Below, one piece after another: positions 35,150 to 43,181 of a DNA stretch of 64,000 nt. Position 1 is the first letter of the stretch, and each line of letters opens with the position of its first letter. The position numbers and the translations under genes are program-made. The notes below the pieces were generated by a model. That model saw nothing but the letters and a program-made list of their open reading frames with translations. It was not told the origin of the DNA and made no database searches. Where the stretch lies: contig NZ_CP018811.1 in the NCBI RefSeq assembly GCF_001922345.1, forward strand, positions 4,340,001 to 4,404,000, written 5' to 3'. The DNA is from Paraburkholderia sp. SOS3 (GTDB taxonomy: Bacteria; Pseudomonadota; Gammaproteobacteria; Burkholderiales; Burkholderiaceae).

Positions 35150-36379
35150 ATGAGTCGAATACTTTCCTGGCTGGCAGCTATTTGCCTGCTGTCCCTCGCG
35201 CAAACTCCAGCGACAGCGGCGGACAAGGAGCCCATCACGGTCGGAAGCATTCTCGATGAAACGGGAGGGCTCAACGTCTACGGCAAGTCGATGGCGGACG
35301 CCACGAAGCTTGCCATTCAGTCCATCAACGAATCGGGCGGCGTGCTCGGCCGCCCCCTGAAGCTCGTCATGTACGACGCGCAGTCCGACAACGCCAAATA
35401 CACGACCTACGCGAATCAGCTTGTTCTCCGCGATAAGGTATCGGTCGTCATGGGCGGCATCACGAGCGCGTCGCGGGAAGCGATCCGGCCCGTCGCAGAC
35501 CGCTACAAAACGCTCTACTTCTACAACGAGCAATATGAAGGCGGCGTGTGCGACAAGAATGCTTTCCTGACGGGCATCGTGCCTTCCCAGCAGATCGCGC
35601 CGCTGGTCGACTGGGCCATCAGGAACGGCAAGAAGAAGTTCTACGTTCTGGCGGCTGACTACAACTACGGTCATATCTCGGCCGACTGGGTCAAGCAGTA
35701 CGTCGCGAAGGCCGGCGGCACCGTGATCGGAACCGACTTTATCCCGCTCGACGTGAGCGAGTTCGGTTCGGTCATCTCGAAGCTTCAGGAGGCGAAGCCC
35801 GACGTCGTCCTTTCGCTGCTCGTGGGCGGCAATCACATCGCCTTCTATCGACAGTTCGCAGCGGCGGGATTGTCGAGCCGCATGCAGATCGTCTCAGCGA
35901 CGTTCGGCCTCGGAAACGAGCAGGTCGTTCTCAGCCCTAAGGAAGCGAGCGGCATCGTCGTCGCGTTTCCGTACTTCCAGGAACTCGGCGGCGCGGACAA
36001 CGACACGTTTCGCGCAGCCTGGAAGAAGGCGTACGGCGATCACTACCCGTACATCACGGATAGCGCGGTCGCGGTCTGGAACGGCTGGCATTTGTGGGCC
36101 ATGGCCGTCGCAAAGGCGGGCAGCACGGACCGCGACAAGGTCATCGGCGCGCTCGAGAGCGGCATCGCGTTCGACAGTCCTTCGGGCAAGGTGTCGATGG
36201 ACGCCGGCACGCACCATCTCGTGCAGAACGTGCATATCGCCCGCGCAAACGAAACTCACGGCTTCACGGTAATCGGCGAGCAACAGGCGGTTGCCCCGAG
36301 CTACGAGCGCAGCGTGTGCGACCTGAAAGCCCGTCCCAACACGGCCCGCCAGTTCACGCCTTCCGCCGGCGCGAACTGA
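35150..36379 (+). CDS. ABC transporter periplasmic substrate-binding protein, UrtA/LivJ type
   Basis: A 409-residue type-I periplasmic binding protein with a signal peptide (MSRILSWLAAICLLSLAQTP, cleavage near ATAA). The segments ITVGSILDETGGLNVYGKSM, VVMGGITSASREAIRPVADR and YFYNEQYEGGVCDKNAFLTG are of the UrtA/AmiC/FmdD kind (urea, short amides) rather than the leucine-binding kind. It starts the operon SBP-permease-permease/ATPase fusion-ATPase-acyl-CoA synthetase, divergent from the amidase pair. I infer import of an amide or ureido compound that the amidase then cleaves; urea itself is unlikely because urease or allophanate genes are absent. Confidence 0.9.
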   Translation: MSRILSWLAAICLLSLAQTPATAADKEPITVGSILDETGGLNVYGKSMADATKLAIQSINESGGVLGRPLKLVMYDAQSDNAKYTTYANQLVLRDKVSVVMGGITSASREAIRPVADRYKTLYFYNEQYEGGVCDKNAFLTGIVPSQQIAPLVDWAIRNGKKKFYVLAADYNYGHISADWVKQYVAKAGGTVIGTDFIPLDVSEFGSVISKLQEAKPDVVLSLLVGGNHIAFYRQFAAAGLSSRMQIVSATFGLGNEQVVLSPKEASGIVVAFPYFQELGGADNDTFRAAWKKAYGDHYPYITDSAVAVWNGWHLWAMAVAKAGSTDRDKVIGALESGIAFDSPSGKVSMDAGTHHLVQNVHIARANETHGFTVIGEQQAVAPSYERSVCDLKARPNTARQFTPSAGAN

Positions 36380-36408
36380 ATGACTGACCGCCTCGGACGA
36401 ACCTGAAG

Positions 36409-37284
36409 ATGGAAGCCTCAACCTTGGGCTGGATAGTCAATATGGCTGTGTCCGTCGGACTCAGCATCGCGATTCTCGTGCTGGTCTCGCTCGGTCTATC
36501 CGTTCTGTTCGGGATGATGGGCATCATCAATCTGGCCCACGGCGAGTTCCTGATGTTCGGCGCTTTTGCGACGCTGGCAGGTGTCAGGAGCGGTCTCCCG
36601 CTGCCGCTCGCGATGATCCTCGCGACTGCGGTCGTCGCCGCGTACGGATGGGTCGTGGAACGCGTGCTGATCCGCCACCTGTACGGGCGCCTCGCGGACA
36701 GCATGCTTGCGACGTGGGGGCTGAGCCTGATCATGTCCCAGGTCGCGGTTTACGTATTCGGGCCGACGACGCAAGGCATTCCGACTCCCGGCGGCAGCCT
36801 CCGGGTAGGCGGATACTCGGTCTCCGTTTATTCGATCGTGCTTGTTGTTGCGGCGCTCGCGCTGCTTGCGATCGTCTATGCGGTCTTCACGCGAACGAAG
36901 TATGGCGTGATGGCGCGAGCAGCGGTTCAGCGGCCACAGATGGCTTCGGCCATCGGCATCGACCCGCGGCGTATCAACGCATTGACCTTCATGTTCGGCG
37001 CGGGCCTCGCCGGTGCCGCCGGCGCGCTGCTGGCGCCCATGGTCGGCGTGATGCCGACCATGGGCGAAGCCTACATCGCGCGCGCGTTCATGACCGTGGT
37101 CGTGGGGGGTTCCGGAGTTCTCACGGGCGCGGCGGCAGCGTCGGTCCTGCTGGGCGGCATCGAGAACGTCATTTCGTATCTCTCGACTCCGTTCTTCGGG
37201 CAAGCGGCTTTGCTCATCCTCGCCATTTGCCTGGTACGGGTGATGCCAACCGGCATTTCCGGTCGCTTGCGACGCAAGCTTTGA
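36409..37284 (+). CDS. ABC transporter permease, LivH/UrtB type
   Basis: A 291-residue inner-membrane permease with about eight hydrophobic helices. The family features GMMGIINLAHGEFLMFGAF near helix 2 and IGIDPRRINALTFMFGAGLAGAAGAL (ATPase-docking region) are clear, as is the MVGVMPTMGEAYIARAFMTVVVGG segment. It forms the channel with the permease half of the fused protein encoded next, 14 bp downstream. Confidence 0.92.
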   Translation: MEASTLGWIVNMAVSVGLSIAILVLVSLGLSVLFGMMGIINLAHGEFLMFGAFATLAGVRSGLPLPLAMILATAVVAAYGWVVERVLIRHLYGRLADSMLATWGLSLIMSQVAVYVFGPTTQGIPTPGGSLRVGGYSVSVYSIVLVVAALALLAIVYAVFTRTKYGVMARAAVQRPQMASAIGIDPRRINALTFMFGAGLAGAAGALLAPMVGVMPTMGEAYIARAFMTVVVGGSGVLTGAAAASVLLGGIENVISYLSTPFFGQAALLILAICLVRVMPTGISGRLRRKL

Positions 37285-37298
37285 GCGGACGCCGACCC

Positions 37299-39116
37299 AT
37301 GAAACTATCGAACGGCAATTTGAGGCTACGGCTCGTCGCGTGTGCCGCGGTCGCGGTGATTTGCCTCGTTCTCGGCGTTGTCATGCCCGAGTTCGCGGTC
37401 ATGCAGGCGACAAGCTGGGTGCTCTATGGCCTGCTCGCGGTCAGCCTGACACTCGTTTGGGGCCATGGCGGAATATTCAGCTTCGGGCAAGGCGCGTTCT
37501 TCGGCATCGGCGCGTACGCCTACAGCCTTGCTGCCATCAACTTCCTGCCCGTCACGAACGAGACTTTCTCCGCGGTGGCGCTCGCCATCGTGGCCGCGGC
37601 AGCCGTGGCGGCTATCGTCGGGTACTTCATCTTCTATGGGAACGTCGGCGACGTCTACGTCGGCATCATCACGTTGGCGATGACGCTCGTTTTCTTCACC
37701 GTGCTGTCGAGCACGGCCGACCCCAAGTACCACATCGGCGCAGCGCAACTCGGAGGCTACAACGGCATCTCGGCCGTCCCTCCGCTCACACTGCCGTTCG
37801 GCGATGGCGGAACGGCGCTGACGGTGGTGCAGTCGTATGCGCTCGTTGTCGTGGTGTGCGCATTGATCGTCGCGCTGCTTTACGTGCTTCTGAGGCGCCC
37901 CTTTGGCCGGGTTCTTACCGCGTTGCGCCAGAACGAGTTGCGCACCCAGCTGCTCGCCTACGACGTTCGTCTGCGAAAGCTGATCGTGTTCACCGCGGGC
38001 GGAGCAATCGCCGGCGTTGCCGGCGCGCTGTACGCGTCATGGGCCATGTTCATCAGCCCGGGCGTGTTCGGACTATCGCTTGCGGCTCAGGTCGTGATCT
38101 GGGTGCTCGTCGGCGGCCGCGTTTCGTTTGCGGGAGCGTTCGTCGGCGCGCTGCTGGTGCAGTCGGCATCGTTCGCACTGGGCGGCGGCGCCGGTGACGC
38201 GACGCCGATCGTGCTCGGCGCCGTGCTGATCGCAGTGGTTCTGTTTCTGCCGATGGGTGTCGTTCCCACCCTCGCGAATGGCTTCGCGTCGAGACATGAA
38301 AAAAAGCTTGCTCGAACGAGCCTCGCCGCGCAAGCCGAATCGCGCGAGCCGCGACTCGGCGAATTGCCGTTTCTGAGCGAATCGCGCGGCGCCGCGCTTA
38401 TCGCGAACGGACTCGAGAAGCGCTTCGGTGGCGTAAAAGCGGTACAGGAAGCGACCATCGAGTTCGGGCAGCGCGGCGTTCATTGCCTGATCGGGCCAAA
38501 CGGCGCCGGCAAAAGCACCTTCTTCAATCTGCTTGTCGGTCGTTTTCCGCCCAGTCGCGGCGCAATCGAGCTCGAAGGCCGCCCCATCACTCACATGAAG
38601 TCGCACGACAGAGTGCGCAGCGGGCTCGGCATCAAGCTTCAGGTGGCCAGCATTTTCAACGACCTGTCCGTACGCGAAAACCTCTGGCTGGCAGCGTTCG
38701 GACGTCTGAGGCATGCGAGGTCCGCGGACCGCCGGACTCAGGAGCTGATCGACTGGCTGGGATTGAACGAACGTGCTGACGACAGCGCCGGATTGCTGTC
38801 GCATGGTCAGAAGCAATGGCTGGAAATCGCCATGGTCGTCGCGACGGAACCGTCGGTTGTCCTGCTCGATGAACCGACAGCGGGCATGACGAGAGAAGAG
38901 ACTTCACGCATGGCCGCGATGGTGCGACTGCTGGGGCGTTCGGTCTCGGTCATCGTGGTCGAGCACGACATGGAATTCGTGCGCGCGCTCGATGTTCCCG
39001 TGACGGTGTTTCATCAGGGGCAGGTCTTTGCTTCGGGGTCGCTCGATGAATTGCGCCGTGACGAACGAATCCTGGACATATACCTGGGTCGACATGGACA
39101 AGAGCATGCTGCTTGA
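37299..39116 (+). CDS. Fused permease (LivM/UrtC) and ATPase (LivG/UrtD) of the ABC importer
   Basis: A 605-residue fusion. Residues 1-325 are a LivM-type permease (helices from about 12, SFGQGAFFGIGAYAYSLA, VGGRVSFAGAFVGALL); a linker of about 40 charged residues follows (ASRHEKKLARTSLAAQAESR...), and 365-605 is a complete ATPase with Walker A GPNGAGKS (399-406), a signature LSHGQKQWLEIAM and Walker B VVLLDEPTAGM. There is no stop or frameshift between the halves, so it is a true fusion. Such fusions occur in this transporter family but are the minority form. The last 23 bases overlap the next ATPase gene. Confidence 0.92.
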   Translation: MKLSNGNLRLRLVACAAVAVICLVLGVVMPEFAVMQATSWVLYGLLAVSLTLVWGHGGIFSFGQGAFFGIGAYAYSLAAINFLPVTNETFSAVALAIVAAAAVAAIVGYFIFYGNVGDVYVGIITLAMTLVFFTVLSSTADPKYHIGAAQLGGYNGISAVPPLTLPFGDGGTALTVVQSYALVVVVCALIVALLYVLLRRPFGRVLTALRQNELRTQLLAYDVRLRKLIVFTAGGAIAGVAGALYASWAMFISPGVFGLSLAAQVVIWVLVGGRVSFAGAFVGALLVQSASFALGGGAGDATPIVLGAVLIAVVLFLPMGVVPTLANGFASRHEKKLARTSLAAQAESREPRLGELPFLSESRGAALIANGLEKRFGGVKAVQEATIEFGQRGVHCLIGPNGAGKSTFFNLLVGRFPPSRGAIELEGRPITHMKSHDRVRSGLGIKLQVASIFNDLSVRENLWLAAFGRLRHARSADRRTQELIDWLGLNERADDSAGLLSHGQKQWLEIAMVVATEPSVVLLDEPTAGMTREETSRMAAMVRLLGRSVSVIVVEHDMEFVRALDVPVTVFHQGQVFASGSLDELRRDERILDIYLGRHGQEHAA

Positions 39117-39813
39117 AATATCGAACCTCCACGCCGGCTATGGGAAAACTTCGGTCCTGCACGGCTTGGACCTCAAGCTCGAACCGGGACAGATGGTTTC
39201 CATTCTCGGCCGCAACGGCGTCGGCAAGACTACCCTGCTGCGCGCGATAGCGGGCGCGATTGCGGTGCAGCAGGGCGACATATCGTTCGACGGCAGTTCG
39301 CTGAAAGGCATGGAGATGCATCGGCGCGCGCGTAAAGGCATCGCCTACGTGCCGCAGGGCCGCGACATCTTTCCTTCGCTGTCCGTTATCGACAACCTGA
39401 AGGCCGCGGCCTTTGGCACGAAGCGGCCGGACTGGCGCGAGGCCATCGACGGCCTGTTCGCCTGGTTTCCCATGCTTCGCGAGAAAGCCGATGCGCGCGG
39501 CGACTCGCTCAGCGGCGGACAACAACAGATCCTCGCTCTCGCGCGGGCGCTGATCACGCGCCCTTCGCTGCTGCTGCTCGACGAGCCCTCCGAAGGCATA
39601 CAACCGTCGATCGTCGACCAGATAGCCGAGACGGTGCGCGACATCAACCGGCGGGACGGCATTGCCGTCATCGTCGTCGAGCAGAATCTCGAATTCGTCT
39701 CACGGATGGGCGCGCATTGTCGACTCGTCGACAAAGGGCGTATCGTATTCGAATGCGAGCCTGAACGAATCATGAACGACGCCGACTTGCAACGACAGTA
39801 TCTAGGAGTGTGA
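39094..39813 (+). CDS. ABC transporter ATPase, LivF/UrtE type
   Basis: A 239-residue ATPase with Walker A GRNGVGKT (39-46), signature DSLSGGQQQILALARAL and Walker B LLLLDEPSEGIQPS, the LivF/UrtE form. It should heterodimerise with the ATPase half of the preceding fusion. ATG 39094 (MDKSMLLEIS) is preferred; ATG 39106 is possible. It overlaps the upstream gene and its stop codon is 2 bp before the acyl-CoA synthetase start, so expression is coupled. Confidence 0.92.
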   Translation: MDKSMLLEISNLHAGYGKTSVLHGLDLKLEPGQMVSILGRNGVGKTTLLRAIAGAIAVQQGDISFDGSSLKGMEMHRRARKGIAYVPQGRDIFPSLSVIDNLKAAAFGTKRPDWREAIDGLFAWFPMLREKADARGDSLSGGQQQILALARALITRPSLLLLDEPSEGIQPSIVDQIAETVRDINRRDGIAVIVVEQNLEFVSRMGAHCRLVDKGRIVFECEPERIMNDADLQRQYLGV

Positions 39814-39815
39814 AT

Positions 39816-41438
39816 ATGTTGCGCGGAAGCCCCAGCTACGAAGACGAGATTCGTCGTTTCCGTTGGGAGATCCCGGAGCGTTACAACATAGGCGTCGACG
39901 TCTGCGACAAGTGGGCCGACGTGGAACCGGAGCGAATTGCCCTCGTTCACGAACACAGAGACGCAAGCGTCGTACACGTGACTTTCGGGGAACTGCGCCG
40001 GTGCAGTAATCAGGCGGCGAACTGCCTGAAAGCGCGTGGTGTGGCGAGAGGAAGCCGCGTCGCGATCCTTCTTGCGCAGTCTCCACAAACTGCCATCGCG
40101 CACATTGCGGCTTTCAAGGTCGGCGCCATTTCGGTCCCGCTGTTCTCGCTGTTTGGCGAGGAGGCGCTCGAATATCGACTGAAAGACAGCGGCGCAAGCG
40201 TGCTTGTCACGGATGCAGCCGGCGTGAAAAAGATCGCGGCTATCCGGGACCGGCTACCCGATTTGCGGTCGATACTCGTTACCGAGCCAGTTGAAGACTC
40301 GATTATCGAAATCGAGGATTTCGACTCGGCGCTCGATGCCGAGCCGCACGCCTATGAACCGGTCGCGACACTCGCGGAAGACCCGGCCACCATCATCTAT
40401 ACGTCGGGCACCACGGGCAAGCCGAAGGGCGCGTTACATGCGCATCGCGTGTTGCTGGGCCATCTTCCCGGCGTGGAGATGTCACACGGCGGCACGGTGA
40501 GCCGGGGCGACATCTTCTGGACCCCTGCCGATTGGGCGTGGATTGGCGGTCTGCTGGATTTGCTGCTGCCGGCGCTTCATCACGGGGCCACCGTCGTGTC
40601 ACACCGGTTCGAGAAGTTCAATGCCGCGGCGGCATTCGACCTGATGAGCCGTCACCGGGTCACGCATGTGTTTTTGCCGCCGACGGCGCTCAAGATGCTG
40701 CGCGTGGAGAAATCGCCGCGCGAGCGATGGGACCTGCGGCTTCGGTCCATCGCGAGCGGCGGGGAATCGTTGGGCGCCGAGCTGCTCAACTGGGGGAAGA
40801 CGGCGCTCAACGCGACCATCAACGAGTTTTACGGCCAGACCGAATGCAACATGGTTGTGTCGTCCTGCGGCAACTGGTTCGAGCCTCGTCCCGGAGCGAT
40901 CGGACGCGCCGCGCCGGGCCACGACGTGCAGATCGTGGACGACCACGGCGACGTGGTTCCGGTTGATCAGATCGGCAATATCGCGATCCGGTCGCCCGAT
41001 CCGGTCATGTTTCTCGGCTATTGGAACAACCCGTCGGCCACCGCCGGTAAGTTCGCGGGAGACTTCCTGCTGACGGGGGATCTGGGCCGCATGGACGCGG
41101 ATGGATTCATCGACTACGTCGGCCGCAACGACGACGTCATTACGAGCGCGGGCTACCGTATCGGGCCCGGGCCTATCGAGGACTGTTTGCTTGGGCACCC
41201 GGCCGTGCGATTGGTGGCTGTGGTCGGGGTGCCGGATGCGGAACGCACGGAGATCGTGAAAGCGTATGTCGTGCTGGCGGACGGGTTCTCGGCTAATGAT
41301 GCGCTGACGAGGGAACTGCAGGACCACGTGCGCACGCGTCTCGCGGCGCATGAGTATCCGCGGGTTATTGAATATAGGGAGTCGCTTCCGATGACTTCGA
41401 CCGGGAAGCTGATTCGGCGGGAGTTGCGCAACGGATGA
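39816..41438 (+). CDS. AMP-forming acyl-CoA synthetase (MACS/Acs-like)
   Basis: A 540-residue adenylate-forming ligase that makes an acyl-CoA from a free acid, ATP and CoA. The P-loop IIYTSGTTGKPKGALH, the GGESLG and EFYGQTE regions, the hinge TGDLGRMDADGFIDYVGRND and the catalytic Lys in TSTGKLIRREL are all visible; the segment WTPADWAWIGGLLDLLLPAL is typical of the medium-chain/propionyl group. AGGAG lies 7 bases before the ATG. As the last gene of the transporter operon opposite an amidase, it probably activates the acid released from the imported amide. Acid specificity is unknown. No gene follows until 41796; the gap 41439-41795 shows nothing I can annotate. Confidence 0.92.
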   Translation: MLRGSPSYEDEIRRFRWEIPERYNIGVDVCDKWADVEPERIALVHEHRDASVVHVTFGELRRCSNQAANCLKARGVARGSRVAILLAQSPQTAIAHIAAFKVGAISVPLFSLFGEEALEYRLKDSGASVLVTDAAGVKKIAAIRDRLPDLRSILVTEPVEDSIIEIEDFDSALDAEPHAYEPVATLAEDPATIIYTSGTTGKPKGALHAHRVLLGHLPGVEMSHGGTVSRGDIFWTPADWAWIGGLLDLLLPALHHGATVVSHRFEKFNAAAAFDLMSRHRVTHVFLPPTALKMLRVEKSPRERWDLRLRSIASGGESLGAELLNWGKTALNATINEFYGQTECNMVVSSCGNWFEPRPGAIGRAAPGHDVQIVDDHGDVVPVDQIGNIAIRSPDPVMFLGYWNNPSATAGKFAGDFLLTGDLGRMDADGFIDYVGRNDDVITSAGYRIGPGPIEDCLLGHPAVRLVAVVGVPDAERTEIVKAYVVLADGFSANDALTRELQDHVRTRLAAHEYPRVIEYRESLPMTSTGKLIRRELRNG

Positions 41439-41795
41439 GGGAGTGCGTTTCCATTCCTGGCAATATTCAGTAGATCCGCTTAAGCGAACGGCCGACGGCC
41501 TATTTTGCTATCTCAGCCAGCCTTCCGTAGCAAGCCGCGCGATTGCGCGATTTCACCCACGACAGGCGTTGGACTCGCAGGTGTGTGCGGCTTCCAAAAG
41601 TCTAGACCGACTTTCGCAAGCAAGTGAGGCGGTACGGCAGCATAAAGCGACCGCGGATGCTGGACCGGTTGCTCGCAACTACTTTTCATGGACCCCACAG
41701 AATGTTTCCAATGTATTGCGGCGCGCGCGTCCGTGAATTATTTCAGCGCGGCCGAAAAGAGAAGCGTTGCCCTATAACATCCAACGCGTTAAATG

Positions 41796-42353
41796 CTAAA
41801 GCACTGCGTTAAGCAGCCACGCCCCATCTTGATTGATAAACTCATAGGTGAGGGCCTGACTTTCTCCACTTTCGGGACTGTAATAGACGGCTCGAAATCG
41901 GAACGAGTTCAGCGACTTTTGCGTCCACGAGTCAGTGCGAAGGACCGTCAAACAACGGTTTTTAGGGGCGTACTTCATGTTCGTCCAAGGAGACGGAATC
42001 CATCCGTTGCCGAGCTGCGCTGACGTATACATACTCAATACGCGGGAGTCATTCCATTCGTGATAACACGATGCCTTGGACATCACCGCAACCAGAACAG
42101 GCTGCGCTGAATTCACCTGATTCCTAAAGGCCGCGTCCCGTGCGCCTAGCGACGCAGACACCGCACTGCGCAACTGCTGCTGTTGTTCGGTTGATAGACT
42201 CGGTCCGAGGAAGGCTGGCGTTCCATTTGCATTTGGCGCCAACGCCCGATTCATCTGCGCCAGACCATTGTTGAAACTCTGCAAGTCGGCGGTAGTACAC
42301 GCCGCGAGCGCCAGGGTTCCTGCCACGGTCGCCAGACGGAAAGTGATGGTCAT
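41796..42353 (-). CDS. Putative lipoprotein, island-borne
   Basis: A 185-residue predicted lipoprotein. The signal peptide MTITFRLATVAGTLALAAC ends in the lipobox LAAC, with the lipidated Cys at 19. The mature part has an N-terminal helix rich in Asn/Gln/Ala (NNGLAQMNRALAPN, LSTEQQQQLRSAVSASL), then a Trp/Tyr-rich domain with several Cys. AAGGG precedes the ATG at 42353; a longer reading from 42407 would hide the signal peptide. I do not recognise a family. The 828 bp upstream (42354-43181) contain no gene I can support; an open frame on the minus strand there overlaps the next gene and has poor coding character. Confidence 0.75.
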   Translation of the reverse strand: MTITFRLATVAGTLALAACTTADLQSFNNGLAQMNRALAPNANGTPAFLGPSLSTEQQQQLRSAVSASLGARDAAFRNQVNSAQPVLVAVMSKASCYHEWNDSRVLSMYTSAQLGNGWIPSPWTNMKYAPKNRCLTVLRTDSWTQKSLNSFRFRAVYYSPESGESQALTYEFINQDGAWLLNAVL

Positions 42354-43181
42354 GCTAACCCTTGTGGTGATTGGAAATCGACCACGGAGATAACGACTCA
42401 AGGTCATTCATTCTTTAGGGTTTGAGAATCGGGGCTGTACACACACCTATGAACGTGCCAAGTGCCGCCATCAGCTTGACAAGCACCGCGTCGGTAAAAC
42501 CAATGCACGTTGCATCATTCCCGTCTACGAACTCTACGGAAATCATCTAGAGCGGGAACACCTAGAGCGACGGGCACTCCACGTTCGAACTGCTTTTGCA
42601 GATTCTCGTCGGTCGAAAGCAAACGTTTGATAATGGTGCCGGCTTTCACTCCACGCAACTTCACCGGTTTGCCACTGAACATTAGTGGCGTCAAGGAATA
42701 CCTTCGATATTAGAGGTTCATCTTCATCTCTTGAAACGGTGCATATGAAGGCATAGGATTCAGGCATACTTCAGCGCAGTTGGCAGATGCACCGTGGGTG
42801 ACAGAAATAAAGCGCTGGCGAGAGACCTAATCCGCATATCGACTCGTTCATCGCGACAACAACTAGTTGATGCGAGTTGCATCGTGCTGTGCGCGTCGAG
42901 AGCAGTGCGCCTTTCGGACGAAAGACGATGTGACGGCTCTCGCGCGGTCGCTTGGCGCACTGACCAGAGAATGCCACTGCGACAAGGATGGTAGTCGTTG
43001 TATGGCAACCCAGTCTTACGCGTCCTTCATTGTGAACTAACTTTCCTGCTTTGCCATACTCCGGAGTGTCCGGCTTCAGCAATGTCCGCTCGAACCAGCG
43101 ACGGTTCGAGATAAGTAAGCGTCGAAAGCACACCACGGCTAGAACGGGAAATCGCTTACAGAGCGAATATAGGAAAAACAG

